Source: Streptococcus gallolyticus subsp. gallolyticus DSM 16831 (GTDB lineage: Bacteria; Bacillota; Bacilli; Lactobacillales; Streptococcaceae). Taken from it: a DNA stretch of 64,000 bases. The notes beneath the pieces were generated by a model. That model saw only the letters and a program-made list of their open reading frames with translations. It ran no database searches and was not told the origin of the DNA. How positions within the stretch are numbered: position 1 is the first letter of the stretch; each line of letters starts with the position of its first letter. The DNA lies in assembly GCF_002000985.1 (NCBI RefSeq), contig NZ_CP018822.1:1258001-1322000 (forward strand). Reading direction: 5' to 3'. Positions 17,326 through 27,007 of the stretch are shown here, piece after piece. A program made the translations under genes and the position numbers.

Positions 17326-18990
17326 CTATATCTGGGTCAAGGTTTCATTTTCAACTTTGTAAATAACATCGCTAGCTGCTACTGTACTCAAACGATGAGA
17401 AATAAGGAAAACATAACCTTTACAATGTTCACGAACAACTTGTAAAAATGCTGCCTCGTTAAGTGAATCGAGGTTACTTGTTGGTTCATCAAAAATGTAA
17501 CAATCAGCATCTTTTAGTAAAGCTCGTGTCAACTCTAAACGTTGTAATTCACCTGCTGAAAATATCGTTTGCTCGCTGTTTAAGAGCGTATCTAACCCAT
17601 TCTTAGTTGACAAAATCTTGTCTTTAATGCGACATTTTGCTGCCGCTTCTAAAATCATGTCATCTGTAATATCTGGATTGCCAAGTGTCAAATTATCACG
17701 AATACTTTGGCTGAATACTTGAGGAATTTGTGGAATATAGGCAATACGATTTTGAATATCACGTGCTGCCAGAGTTGAAAGTGGCTTATGATTCACTAAA
17801 ATTTGTCCTTTAGTATTATCATACCATCTCATGACAAGCTTCATCAGAGTGGATTTTCCAGAACCAGATTGTCCAACTAAACCAATGATTTTATGATTTT
17901 CAAAAGCAACTGACAGGTGATTGAAAATGCTTTGATTACGATTCTCATACGCAAACGAAATATCTTCTAAGACAATACTATCTATTGTTTCATCAAAGAT
18001 TTGACCTGATTTATCAAATTCTTTCTCATCTAATAATTCAAAAACTTGACGAGCTGCTGTCATCGCCCGTTTAAAGCCAAGTGGCAGGCGACTCAATTCC
18101 AAATATGGCGCAAATGACGTTGAAAAGACAACAATAATTGTTGTTGCAGAAACAAGAGAAATTTGTCCTTGGTTTGCTTGTGAGATAGCCAAAACTGCTA
18201 CTAGCATGATAGCTAATCCAATTACTAGAAATGATAGACTTGCTTGCAGGTGCTGTGCTTGTGCCACCTCTTTTTCACGCGCATTAACCGATTCGCTTTC
18301 TTTATTTAAGTGTTCCAAGTCTGATTTAATTTGCCCAAACTGCAGCAATTCTTTCATGCCATGCAAACTGTCCGAAAAATGAGACATATAAGCTTTGCGT
18401 GTTTGTGACTGCTTCTGCAATAATGGTTGTAACTGTCGTGCCTGTGCTCGTGGTAGGAAAATCGCTAAAATCGCATAAACCAATAAACTAATCACAGCAA
18501 TCACAGGTGAAACTGACCAGTAATAAACCGCTAAAATAATCGTTACTAGACTGGCTGTCATTACTGGTGGAAGGGTGTGAGCAAAGAAAACTTCCATTGC
18601 TTCAATGTCTTCACCAATCATTTTTAGCATGTTTCCGCTATCTTGTTGATCCAATTTTGTTGGTGCTAAACGACGTAGTTTTGCAAAAACCATGCATCTA
18701 AAATCGTAAAGTGTTTTAAAGGCGACATAATGCCCAAAAAAGTGCTCAATGTAGCGTAAAATACCCCGCATGAGCCCCAAGGCAAACAAGATAACCACAA
18801 AAGAAAAGTGCGGTGTCTGACCTTCTAAAGCTTGCCAAGCTAGACGAATGACTAAACTTGGAATAAGAATGGTCATCAAAAATCCCAAAACAGCTCCGCC
18901 AACTGCTAAAACATATTGTAGCCATAAGCCTTTAACCAAATTTGCAAGACGTTTAACAAGTGTTTTTGTTGATAATTCTTTACTAGCCAT
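17326..18990 (-). CDS. ABC transporter ATP-binding/permease protein, second half-transporter
   Basis: 554 aa from the ATG at 18990, chosen for GGAGG 9 nt upstream. Six-helix exporter-type membrane domain at about 1-300, then an ABC domain with Walker A GQSGSGKST, signature FSAGELQR (atypical for LSGGQ) and Walker B CYIFDEPTSNLD. It overlaps the preceding half-transporter gene by 8 bp, so the two probably form a heterodimer. Pairs of this type next to ECF genes recall YbtPQ/IrtAB-like metallophore importers; that role is inference. Confidence 0.88.
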   Translation of the reverse strand: MASKELSTKTLVKRLANLVKGLWLQYVLAVGGAVLGFLMTILIPSLVIRLAWQALEGQTPHFSFVVILFALGLMRGILRYIEHFFGHYVAFKTLYDFRCMVFAKLRRLAPTKLDQQDSGNMLKMIGEDIEAMEVFFAHTLPPVMTASLVTIILAVYYWSVSPVIAVISLLVYAILAIFLPRAQARQLQPLLQKQSQTRKAYMSHFSDSLHGMKELLQFGQIKSDLEHLNKESESVNAREKEVAQAQHLQASLSFLVIGLAIMLVAVLAISQANQGQISLVSATTIIVVFSTSFAPYLELSRLPLGFKRAMTAARQVFELLDEKEFDKSGQIFDETIDSIVLEDISFAYENRNQSIFNHLSVAFENHKIIGLVGQSGSGKSTLMKLVMRWYDNTKGQILVNHKPLSTLAARDIQNRIAYIPQIPQVFSQSIRDNLTLGNPDITDDMILEAAAKCRIKDKILSTKNGLDTLLNSEQTIFSAGELQRLELTRALLKDADCYIFDEPTSNLDSLNEAAFLQVVREHCKGYVFLISHRLSTVAASDVIYKVENETLTQI

Positions 18991-20758
18991 GTAAAATCGC
19001 CTCCAATTCTTCTTGTGTTGACACGAGTTTCTTAAATTCCGCATTAGTTGTTAATAATGCTTCTGGTCGCCCAAGTGAAATGGTGCGCTTGCTATCAATA
19101 AAAAGAACTTGCTCTGCTTGTAAAACTTGCTTCATTTTATGTGAGATAACCAAAACAATGGCATTCTGAGCAGTTAATTTAATGTAGTCATAAAGCAATT
19201 GCTCGTTTTCACTATCAATACTTGATGTCATTTCATCAAAAATATAGATAGGACGTTTGGCAAGGAGAGCACGGGCACAAATAATTTGTTGGCGTTGACC
19301 TGGTGACAAAAGATTTCCATTTTCTCCGACCACGGTTTGCAATCCTTCTGGTAAATCTTGTAAGAAAGTCATGAGGTGACGTTGATTCAACCAAGTCAGC
19401 AACTGCGCCTGAGACATATCTGTCGCTAGAGCAAGATTCTCATAGATTGTTCCATTAAATAGATATGATTCTGGCGATACATACATCACACTTTCTTTGA
19501 CAGCATCCAAACTAACATCCGCTAAATCTTGTTGACCAAAGAAAATCTTTCCTTCTGATACCGATAATTGTTTTTGAAGAAGTTTCGCAATAGTCGTTTT
19601 CCCACGACCACTTTCACCAGCGACAGCAAAAATTTTCCCTTTAGAAATTGTAAATGACAAGTTCGATAAAATCTTAGTATTGTCATACGAAAAGCTGACA
19701 TTATCAAAACGAATTTCTTTAATATCAGTTGGTAGCGATGCTTTGCTTTCTTGAGAATCATCTACCGCTGCGCTATCTAAAAAAGTGTAAATGCGGTCAG
19801 CCATTTTAGTATTCATCATTACCAAGTGCATACCATAGCCCATTTCACGAATTGGTGCAAAAAATTCGGTTGCAATGAGAACGAAGAAAATCAAACTAAA
19901 CAATGAAAGATGACCGTGTGATAGTGAAACGGCTGCTGCAAATCCTGAAACCCCGACACCAATGTACATGACACCGTCCATATAACCAACAGATTGCAAT
20001 TGAAACTTCAACAATTCCATGGTTGATTGACGAAATTCTTCCGCTTTTTCAATAAATGTCTTTTCATAGCGTTCGTCAGCATCATAGGTGTAAAGAGTAT
20101 TCATTCCCTTTAAATCATCCATAAAAAGATTACCAACGTCCATATAAGTCGCCCAATAATGGTTCATAATCTTTTTAGAACGCTTTTGCATCAAAATAAT
20201 AGACACAGGAATAAACGGTAGGCTGACTAGAAAAATCAAACCACCAATAGGATAGATAAACGCAACTAATAATAGAACCGTTGCACAATTAAAGTAAGCT
20301 CTTAACGAAATTGTTAAGTAGTGGTTGAAATAAGTGTCCAAGGTGTCAATCCCTTGCGATGCCACATTCATGATATCAGCAACAGAAAAGTCCTTGTCGT
20401 CGAATTCACCACCATGATTTTGAAACGCTTCAAAAAAAGCTCCTTTTAAATGATTACGAGCATATTGTGAAGCTGTTCCTTGATAATTTTTAGCTAGCAA
20501 TGATACAGCAAAACCGATAGCGCTTAGTATCAATAGCTGGCAAATAAGAGTAATGAGTGAGATTGCCTCACCTTTATATAAGTGCTCTACACTTTTCGCA
20601 ATCAGGAAAAATGAGAGAATACGCATTAAAAATTGTATCCACGACAAAACTGCCGCGATATAAAGATCACGTTTATACGGACCGACTTCTGACTTCAAGC
20701 GACTAAGCAACATCTTCCGCCGTTCGCGCGATATACGCTCTTGTTGATTCTCAGCCAT
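18983..20758 (-). CDS. ABC transporter ATP-binding/permease protein, first half-transporter
   Basis: 591 aa with AAAGGAG before the ATG. Membrane domain with six helices at about 20-320, then an ABC domain with Walker A GESGRGKTT, signature LSPGQRQQ (atypical) and Walker B IYIFDEMTSSID. It is the promoter-proximal gene of a five-gene unit that ends at 14578. The degenerate signatures in both halves fit a heterodimer with unequal ATP sites. Confidence 0.88.
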   Translation of the reverse strand: MAENQQERISRERRKMLLSRLKSEVGPYKRDLYIAAVLSWIQFLMRILSFFLIAKSVEHLYKGEAISLITLICQLLILSAIGFAVSLLAKNYQGTASQYARNHLKGAFFEAFQNHGGEFDDKDFSVADIMNVASQGIDTLDTYFNHYLTISLRAYFNCATVLLLVAFIYPIGGLIFLVSLPFIPVSIILMQKRSKKIMNHYWATYMDVGNLFMDDLKGMNTLYTYDADERYEKTFIEKAEEFRQSTMELLKFQLQSVGYMDGVMYIGVGVSGFAAAVSLSHGHLSLFSLIFFVLIATEFFAPIREMGYGMHLVMMNTKMADRIYTFLDSAAVDDSQESKASLPTDIKEIRFDNVSFSYDNTKILSNLSFTISKGKIFAVAGESGRGKTTIAKLLQKQLSVSEGKIFFGQQDLADVSLDAVKESVMYVSPESYLFNGTIYENLALATDMSQAQLLTWLNQRHLMTFLQDLPEGLQTVVGENGNLLSPGQRQQIICARALLAKRPIYIFDEMTSSIDSENEQLLYDYIKLTAQNAIVLVISHKMKQVLQAEQVLFIDSKRTISLGRPEALLTTNAEFKKLVSTQEELEAILHG

Positions 20759-20940
20759 AACAGCTCCTTTCTGATAAACAGAGCCACTAGGACATTAAGA
20801 AATTAGGAGGACAATTTATCTGACGTTTGTCGCCCAATCTTAAAAAGTCCTCAGCTCATCATATGATTTTTAATCATATATTCGTCATTATACCATAAAA
20901 ACGCTTTAGAATTAATAAATTATTCACAAATTTTACAAAG
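20759..20940 (-). promoter_or_regulatory. Promoter and structured leader of the ABC/ECF module
   Basis: A minus-strand TATAAT (20887-20892) stands about 130 bp before the first start codon. Just downstream is an inverted repeat, ATATGATT-AAA-AATCATAT, around 20861-20881, placed like an operator. The transcribed leader also has complementary GAGGAC and GTCCTC blocks about 35 nt apart. No known riboswitch is recognised. Confidence 0.5.
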
Positions 20941-20963
20941 AAAAAACAGGCAAAAGCCTGTTT
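20941..20963 (-). terminator. Terminator of the FtsX-type ABC operon
   Basis: AAACAGGC/GCCTGTTT with a 4-nt loop and TTTTTT on the minus strand, right after the stop codon. Confidence 0.85.
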
Positions 20964-20967
20964 AGTA

Positions 20968-23610
20968 TTAATCTACTGATTTCAACGCTTCTAGCATATC
21001 AACTGTTTTTAGGATATGATTAACGAGCCAGCCTAATGCTAATAGAATGATAACAATAACTGCAATTGGTATAACGTAAATATCCCAACCGACGGTTGTG
21101 CCAAACATAATACTATCCGAACCAATCATTCCCATAATCACTTGGTGAAGGTATTTCCCGCCAATTAAGCCGACAATGATACCAATTAAGGATAGGCTGA
21201 TTGTTTCACGATAAATGTACATTGTCACTTCTTTGTCATAGAAACCAAGAACCTTAATAGTTGAAAGTTCACGAATCCGCTCTGCAACATTGATATTCGT
21301 CAAATTGTAAAGAATAACCACGGCAAGCAAGATAGAGACCACAATTAAGATTGTCATGGCACCATTTAAAGAGGCAACGACAGATTTAACCGTTTTAACT
21401 AGCGATGAATTTTGGCTGACAGCTGAAACACCAGACATGGCAAGTAATTTCGTTGAGAGCTTTTCAATATTACTGCTAGAATCATTTTTCAACGTTACCA
21501 AGTAAGCATTATCATTAGGTGTTTCTCCGAAAATCTTTTGATAAACTTTCTGTGACATAAAGAGATAATGCCCGACATTCATTTCAGCTACTGCAGCGAC
21601 TTTCACGGTATGTTTTTTACCATCACTGTCTTTCAATGTAAAGCTATCGCCAGCCTCCACATGATAAAGCGAAGCTAATTTTTCTGATATGATAATACCA
21701 TCATCAGATAAGGTCAGACTATCGCCACTCGAAGCATCTTTCAAATGAATAAAATCACCAAAATCATCACCGCTGCTGACCATAATTGATACGGTCTGTT
21801 TATCGGTTAAACCTGAAATTGTTTCTGATAAAGTCGTAAAATAGATACTTTGGTATTGCGATACTTTATTTGAATCCATGAAATTTTTGACTTCTTGATT
21901 TTCACTACTGCTGTTATCATCGTTTTTAACGACAATCATGTCATACGGCATTAAATTAGTGAACTGATTTTCAATAACATTTCCTAAGGATGAGCGAATA
22001 CCAAGTCCTGCAAAAAGCAGAGCGACCGAACCAGCAACCCCAAAAATCGTCATCAACATTCGTTGCTTGTAACGGAAGATATTGCGCGCAGTAACTTTAT
22101 GCGTGAATGATAAACGACGCCAGATAACTCCAATACGTTCCAAGAAAATTTTAGAACCTTTGACAGGTGGCTTAGGTAGCAACAGCTGTGCTGGTTTTTC
22201 ACTTAGTTCATTTTTAGCAATGAGAAAGGCAGGTAAAACCGCACTAATCAAGGCTAAGACTAGGGCAATCGCTGTGTAGTTCCAATAGAAATAAAGATGA
22301 GTTTCACCAAGCGTTGTGTCACTGGTTACAATCTGTGCGATAATACGTGATAACAAATAGTGCCCAGCAACTATTCCAAGAACAGTTCCAATCATGCTGG
22401 CAACAAAACCATAAATAACAAATTTCTTAATAACATCAGAATTACTGTAACTAAGCGCCTTGAGAATTCCAGAATTGGTGCGTTCTTCATCAACAAAACG
22501 GGTCATTGTGGTAAATGTCACCAGCGCAGCGACGACATAAAGCACGACAGGAAAGATATTCCCAATGCTGCTAATACTTGACGTACTAGATTCATAAGTC
22601 TGATAACCTTCTCCCCCTGGTAATGTCGAGCGTGTGTATGACGTATAAGTCGGCTCTGTCATGGCATCAATTTTAGCTTGCGCTTCTTGAATTTCGCTTT
22701 CGCTCTCTGTAATTTCAGCTTGTGCTTGGTCAATTGAACTTTGTGCGGCAGCTTGTTGTTCAGCAGACAAACTAGCAAGAGCCGACTCCTGCGCAGCCAA
22801 TTGCGCTTTCGCGCTATCAACCTTTTCCTGATTAGCATCTACTTCTGCTTGTGCATCTGATTTTAGACTTGCCAAACGTTGCTCAGCATTATCAGAGAGT
22901 AAATCATCTAATTCATCTTGCTTATCTGCAACTTTTTGCTTGTAACTTTCTGAAAATGGATTTAACGTTTTTAAATCGTCGTAACGAATGCGAGCAATCG
23001 TGTAAGTATCTGTGTCAAAAGCCGATTCTGTAACGACAGCATAATTTGACAAAGAACCGTCACCAGCCGTCGAAGAACCCAAGCTTGTCGTTGACAAAAT
23101 TTCAGATGAATTCACAAAACCAACGACTTTATAGGTGGTATTTTTTAAAATTCCATCCTCATCTGATTGCGTAAAGCTAATCGTATCGCCAACTTTATAA
23201 TCATCTTTCATCGTTGAAGCAAGCGCAATTTCGTCAGATGATTTTGGAAGCCTTCCTGATACAAGTTCGTAGGTAGAAATGCTTGTGCTTTTTGAAAATA
23301 CACGAATAGCATCATCAGTATTCTTAACGGTAACATCTGTCAGATAACCATATTCAACATCGGCATTTTTAATACTATCTAGTTCTTCTTTGTCATCATC
23401 ACTAAAGCCGTAACTTGCAATGACAGACAAGTCCATTGTATTATGTTTTTTCAAATATTGGCTAGCAGTTGCCTGCATGTCAGGTCCAGTTACTTTCAAA
23501 CCAACGAAGGCAAACGCACCCAACATCATCAAAAGCATAATGGATAAAAAACGTCCCTTTGAACTGCCAAATGATTTTCGGATATCTTTCCAATAAGTCT
23601 TTTTCGCCAT
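20968..23610 (-). CDS. FtsX-family ABC transporter permease
   Basis: 880 aa from the ATG at 23610; a GTG 9 bp upstream is also possible but sits inside the ribosome site. One N-terminal helix, then a large extracytoplasmic region that includes an Ala/Glu/Gln-rich coiled coil (about 240-320). A first FtsX helix cluster is near 350-480, a second extracytoplasmic domain is at about 550-730, and the C-terminal cluster is at about 745-870. It pairs with the ATPase 10 bp upstream. Such two-FtsX-block permeases export or extract lipophilic compounds; substrate unknown. The divergent TetR gene probably regulates it. Confidence 0.88.
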   Translation of the reverse strand: MAKKTYWKDIRKSFGSSKGRFLSIMLLMMLGAFAFVGLKVTGPDMQATASQYLKKHNTMDLSVIASYGFSDDDKEELDSIKNADVEYGYLTDVTVKNTDDAIRVFSKSTSISTYELVSGRLPKSSDEIALASTMKDDYKVGDTISFTQSDEDGILKNTTYKVVGFVNSSEILSTTSLGSSTAGDGSLSNYAVVTESAFDTDTYTIARIRYDDLKTLNPFSESYKQKVADKQDELDDLLSDNAEQRLASLKSDAQAEVDANQEKVDSAKAQLAAQESALASLSAEQQAAAQSSIDQAQAEITESESEIQEAQAKIDAMTEPTYTSYTRSTLPGGEGYQTYESSTSSISSIGNIFPVVLYVVAALVTFTTMTRFVDEERTNSGILKALSYSNSDVIKKFVIYGFVASMIGTVLGIVAGHYLLSRIIAQIVTSDTTLGETHLYFYWNYTAIALVLALISAVLPAFLIAKNELSEKPAQLLLPKPPVKGSKIFLERIGVIWRRLSFTHKVTARNIFRYKQRMLMTIFGVAGSVALLFAGLGIRSSLGNVIENQFTNLMPYDMIVVKNDDNSSSENQEVKNFMDSNKVSQYQSIYFTTLSETISGLTDKQTVSIMVSSGDDFGDFIHLKDASSGDSLTLSDDGIIISEKLASLYHVEAGDSFTLKDSDGKKHTVKVAAVAEMNVGHYLFMSQKVYQKIFGETPNDNAYLVTLKNDSSSNIEKLSTKLLAMSGVSAVSQNSSLVKTVKSVVASLNGAMTILIVVSILLAVVILYNLTNINVAERIRELSTIKVLGFYDKEVTMYIYRETISLSLIGIIVGLIGGKYLHQVIMGMIGSDSIMFGTTVGWDIYVIPIAVIVIILLALGWLVNHILKTVDMLEALKSVD

Positions 23611-23620
23611 CTTCTCCACC

Positions 23621-24322
23621 TCAATATTCTAACGTTTCAATATCTTGTGGGTGTTCATTTAGCTCAATACTGCTCACCTTGGCATCGTGCATATGGATGA
23701 CACGGTCAGCAATTGGCGCAAGGGCAGAATTGTGTGTCACGATAATAACCGTTGAGCCTTTTTGACGAGACATGTCTTGTAAAATCTTCAACACTTGCTT
23801 TCCTGTTTGATAATCGAGCGCTCCAGTCGGCTCATCACACAGCAATAATTTAGGATTTTTAGCGACTGCACGCGCAATGGAAACACGTTGTTGTTCACCA
23901 CCAGACAGCTGCGCAGGGAAATTATTCAGACGTTTTCCTAGCCCGACATCAATCAAGGTTTGCTCAGCATCTCTAGCATCTACAACGATTTCCGAAGCCA
24001 ATTCAACATTTTCTTTGGCGGTTAAATTCGGAACTAAATTGTAAAATTGGAAAACAAAACCAACATCATTTCGACGATAGGTTGTCAACTCCTTTTGACT
24101 GTAATTAGCAATATCAACACCATCAATAATCACTTGTCCCTCGTCATTATTGTCCATGCCGCCCAAGATATTAAGGACAGTTGATTTTCCTGCACCAGAC
24201 GACCCTAAAATAATAACCAATTCACCTTTTTCAATCGCAAAATTAATATCATTATTAGCAATAATCTCTGTATCACCAGTTTGATAACGTTTATAAGAAT
24301 GCTTCATTTCAATGTAAGCCAT
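23621..24322 (-). CDS. ABC transporter ATP-binding protein (LolD/MacB-type)
   Basis: 233 aa. Walker [11 protein letters not shown]-loop FVFQFYNL, signature [14 protein letters not shown] and Walker [13 protein letters not shown] are all canonical. It supplies ATP hydrolysis for the permease encoded 10 bp downstream. GAGGAG precedes the ATG. The promoter faces a TetR gene across a 140-bp divergent region. Confidence 0.92.
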   Translation of the reverse strand: MAYIEMKHSYKRYQTGDTEIIANNDINFAIEKGELVIILGSSGAGKSTVLNILGGMDNNDEGQVIIDGVDIANYSQKELTTYRRNDVGFVFQFYNLVPNLTAKENVELASEIVVDARDAEQTLIDVGLGKRLNNFPAQLSGGEQQRVSIARAVAKNPKLLLCDEPTGALDYQTGKQVLKILQDMSRQKGSTVIIVTHNSALAPIADRVIHMHDAKVSSIELNEHPQDIETLEY

Positions 24323-24351
24323 ATAGTCTCCTCTTCAAAGTCTTATTTGAA

Positions 24352-24361
24352 CAACATGTTG
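24352..24361. promoter_or_regulatory. Palindrome in the TetR/ABC divergent region
   Basis: CAACATGTTG, a perfect 10-bp palindrome within TGAACAACATGTTGATTTA, lies 30 bp before the ABC start codon. It is a candidate TetR operator by position only. Confidence 0.4.
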
Positions 24362-24462
24362 ATTTAATTCGAGGTTTATTATATAATTTGCACGAAGATT
24401 AAACAAGGACAAAAATAGACATTCTGTTCATTTAAGAAATTAATAAAAGGATTTTACTCATT

Positions 24463-25011
24463 ATGAAAAAACGTCATACTGAAACTGAAAATTACCTCAA
24501 GCAAGCCCTTGCGAAATTGCTGTTGGAGAAGAATTTTGAAGAGGTTACAGTGTCTGATTTGACACGAACCGCGGGAATAAACCGCGGAACATTTTACCTG
24601 CACTATGTTGATAAATACGATATGGCAGACCAGTTCAAAAATGATACTCTGGATGATTTATTTCATATTTTAAGTGATGAAAGCATTTATACCGACACAC
24701 GTGCAGTTCTTTTTCGAACATTAACCTATGTTAAAGAAAATTTTGAATTTATCTATGCCATTTCAAAATCAGCTTATGTTGATTTTCCAAAAACAATCAA
24801 GGACTTTGTCTATGAATTTCTTCTGACTGTTCCTGAATTCAAGGAGACAATCACTGCCTACTACGATATTCCCTACCAGTATGCCTTGGAAGTATATTTG
24901 TCAAGCATTGAAAGCATCATTTCGCTCTGGGTAGCCAATGGTGGCAAAGAAAGTACCGAAGAAATCACAGACATTATCCTAAAAGTCGCCGCACTAGAAA
25001 AAATGATTTGA
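24463..25011 (+). CDS. TetR/AcrR family transcriptional regulator
   Basis: 182 aa. The N-terminal helix-turn-helix reads FEEVTVSDLTRTAGINRGTFYLHYVDKYDM at about 24-53, a textbook TetR signature. The C-terminal ligand domain is of the TetR_C_8-like type. Transcribed away from the FtsX-type ABC operon, the classic arrangement for a local repressor that responds to the exported compound. Confidence 0.9.
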   Translation: MKKRHTETENYLKQALAKLLLEKNFEEVTVSDLTRTAGINRGTFYLHYVDKYDMADQFKNDTLDDLFHILSDESIYTDTRAVLFRTLTYVKENFEFIYAISKSAYVDFPKTIKDFVYEFLLTVPEFKETITAYYDIPYQYALEVYLSSIESIISLWVANGGKESTEEITDIILKVAALEKMI

Positions 25012-25018
25012 AAACATG

Positions 25019-25046
25019 AAAACTCACTTAGTTATTTAAGTGAGTT
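25019..25046 (+). terminator. Terminator copy 1 (28-bp direct repeat)
   Basis: Hairpin AACTCACTTA-GTTATT-TAAGTGAGTT right after the TetR stop. It lacks a T tract on the plus strand. An identical 28-bp copy occurs at 25307-25334. Confidence 0.75.
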
Positions 25047-25306
25047 CAGAATACAGACAAACTTACTTTTAACTTAGATAAGCTATAAATAATTATTGTC
25101 TCTGTTTAATTTTAGGACTATTTGCAAGCTCTGCTCCCAACAAAACGATACTTACCGCCGTGGTGAAAGTGGCTGAACCATCAATACAATCAGCCGCACG
25201 GAAGTTTTGAGACCTCAGACTCAAAACTTAGGCATGGAATTCCGCAGGAAGTCGCTGACGTCCGCACCACCTAAGGGAAGTATTCAAAAAAACTTTTCTT
25301 CAGTCA
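25047..25306 (+). ncRNA. Foldable 260-bp element between duplicated terminators; candidate small RNA or interspersed repeat
   Basis: No credible gene. The segment 25148-25283 is visibly richer in G+C than its surroundings and shows nested pairing. ATACTT (25148) pairs with AAGTAT (25278), and GTGGTG (25160) with CACCAC (25265). TGGCTGA (25170) pairs with TCAGCC (25190), extended by CCGTG/CACGG. AAGTTTTGAG (25202) pairs with CTCAAAACTT (25220). A G-U pair makes the plus strand the better folder, and terminator copy 2 follows. The minus strand holds about 43 open codons ending KIKQRQ, which could be a decayed ORF. Either an RNA gene or an interspersed repeat is possible. Confidence 0.4.
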
Positions 25307-25334
25307 AAAACTCACTTAGTTATTTAAGTGAGTT
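25307..25334. terminator. Terminator copy 2 (28-bp direct repeat)
   Basis: Same 28 bases as 25019-25046, here with TTTTT on both strands. It can serve as a bidirectional terminator between the plus-strand element and tpx on the minus strand. Confidence 0.8.
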
Positions 25335-25342
25335 TTTGACAT

Positions 25343-25834
25343 TTATAATGCTTTTACGGCTTCAATGGCGGCTTGATAGTTTGGTTCGGAATTGACGTTT
25401 TCAAGGTATTCAGCGTAAACAAGCTTATTATCCTCATCTAAAATCAATACGGCACGCGCTAACAAATGCCATTCTTTCATCAAAAGCCCATAGGTTTTTC
25501 CGAATGTATTGTCATAGTAGTCGGACATCATCACTGCGCGCTCCAAGCCTTCTACGCCACACCAACGTGCTTGCGCAAATGGCAAATCGGCTGAAACAGT
25601 AATAACAACGGTATCTTCCATATCTGATAATTCTTTGTTAAATGTCCGAGTTTGTGTTGAACAGATTCCTGTATCAATTGACGGAATAACGCTAATAACT
25701 TTCTTCTTACCAGCAAAATCTGATAAGCTTTTTTGTGCCAAATCAGTTGTTGTTAAGGTGAAATCTGGCGCTGTTTCCCCAATTTGCAATTGTTGCCCGA
25801 CTAAAGTTACAGGCTTTCCAAGAAATGTTGTCAT
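25343..25834 (-). CDS. tpx: Thiol peroxidase
   Basis: 163 aa from the ATG at 25834 (GGAGG 8 nt upstream). Atypical 2-Cys peroxiredoxin that reduces H2O2 and organic peroxides with thioredoxin. The peroxidatic cysteine lies in [16 protein letters not shown] at about residue 58, and the resolving cysteine in [18 protein letters not shown] at about residue 92. Length and order match Tpx. It is monocistronic, with a shared terminator downstream. Confidence 0.95.
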   Translation of the reverse strand: MTTFLGKPVTLVGQQLQIGETAPDFTLTTTDLAQKSLSDFAGKKKVISVIPSIDTGICSTQTRTFNKELSDMEDTVVITVSADLPFAQARWCGVEGLERAVMMSDYYDNTFGKTYGLLMKEWHLLARAVLILDEDNKLVYAEYLENVNSEPNYQAAIEAVKAL

Positions 25835-26056
25835 AAGTAAATCCTCCATTAGAAAAGGCGCAGTTTGCCATGGCTCAATAAATAAAAAATACTATCTTGC
25901 CAAAGGTCAAGCCACAATTCATTTTTTCCCTATTGTAACCAATTTTACTATTTTTAACGAACGATTTGTTTGGAAATTGTAAGACCTGTAATTCTCTCTA
26001 AACCTGCGTTGAATTTAATCATCTTGGTGCGTATCACATGATTTCAAAACACAAGT

Positions 26057-26812
26057 TTAGTCAGTAACATCATTTTCAAAAATATAGGCAATTGCTCGGA
26101 CTGGTGAACCTGTCGCTTCTTTCCAATTCGGATAAGCAATTGAAATGAGAGCACCCGTTGGTGGTAACTTATCCAAGTTAGCCAAGACCTCAACTTGATA
26201 TATGCCTTGTTCTAACACATAATATTCTTGCTGAAGCTTTCCGCCGGCATTGGCAACAGCTTGACCGCTATCCGTGTCAAACGTTTCATGCCCAATTGCT
26301 TTTACATGACGTTCATGAATAAGAAATTCAAGCGCTTCTCTTGACCAGCCTGGTGTTTGCTGCACCCCATTCTCATCCAAATTAGTCAAGGCTTCTTGAG
26401 ACGGCCAGCGTTTTGACCAATCACTACGAAAGGCAACAAAACTTTCAGGCTGAATTTTCCCATGATACTTTTCAAATGCTAAAATATCCTGCTTTGTCAA
26501 TTCATAATTCGGATTAGCAGCGACAGCGTCTGATTTATCGATAACATAAAGCGGCAAAAGTAAATCTTCTAGCGGAATCTCATCTAACCACTTTCCGCCA
26601 GCGACAAAATGAATCGGAGCATCAATGTGCGTTCCGTACTGTCCAACGACGGAAAATTCCTGAACATGAAAGCCGTCCTTCAACGTAAAAACATCTTTTT
26701 TCTTAAGATTAGGTAACAATGGAAAATGTGGACTATTTTCATCAATCTGATGCGATAAATTAACTAATTTTGCTGATTTCACAGCTGACAAAACATCATT
26801 AAAACTCACCAT
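26057..26812 (-). CDS. Cyclase family protein (kynurenine formamidase-like)
   Basis: 251 aa from the ATG at 26812, which has AAGGAG 8 nt upstream. Metal-dependent hydrolase of the cyclase/KynB family: the metal-binding motif GQYGTHIDAPIHF is at about 75-87, and a second histidine lies in IGHETFDTDSG. Substrate unknown; streptococci have no complete kynurenine pathway, so a different amide or lactone is likely. It lies between tpx and metY and appears to be a single-gene unit. Confidence 0.85.
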   Translation of the reverse strand: MVSFNDVLSAVKSAKLVNLSHQIDENSPHFPLLPNLKKKDVFTLKDGFHVQEFSVVGQYGTHIDAPIHFVAGGKWLDEIPLEDLLLPLYVIDKSDAVAANPNYELTKQDILAFEKYHGKIQPESFVAFRSDWSKRWPSQEALTNLDENGVQQTPGWSREALEFLIHERHVKAIGHETFDTDSGQAVANAGGKLQQEYYVLEQGIYQVEVLANLDKLPPTGALISIAYPNWKEATGSPVRAIAYIFENDVTD

Positions 26813-26949
26813 ATACAATGCTCCTTAGTGCTTAATAAAAATTGTTTATACAGTATATAACTTACTGCCCCTAAAAACAAGGGATTTAGGCATACTAATA
26901 TTTTATAAATAGCTATAAACATCAATTATAGTTTTGAGATTAAGAGAAA

Positions 26950-26976
26950 ACCAACCTGCGTTAAACAGGTCGGTTA
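26950..26976 (-). terminator. Terminator of metY
   Basis: AACCGACCTG/CAGGTTGGTT hairpin on the minus strand, followed by TTTCTCTT, 30 bp after the stop codon. Confidence 0.75.
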
Positions 26977-27007
26977 CTTTTACCCATAGATAGAATGAAT
27001 AGCTATT

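Noticed and set aside
1523..20977. 17-base exact match TTTAGTATTAATCTACT at 1523 and 20961
   Set aside because: Both lie by gene ends, but the second copy overlaps coding sequence and stop. It may be half of the recurring palindrome or chance.
25047..25306. Group IIC intron or known riboswitch
   Set aside because: Group IIC introns do sit next to terminators, but no domain V-like motif or reverse transcriptase is present. I could match no known riboswitch core.
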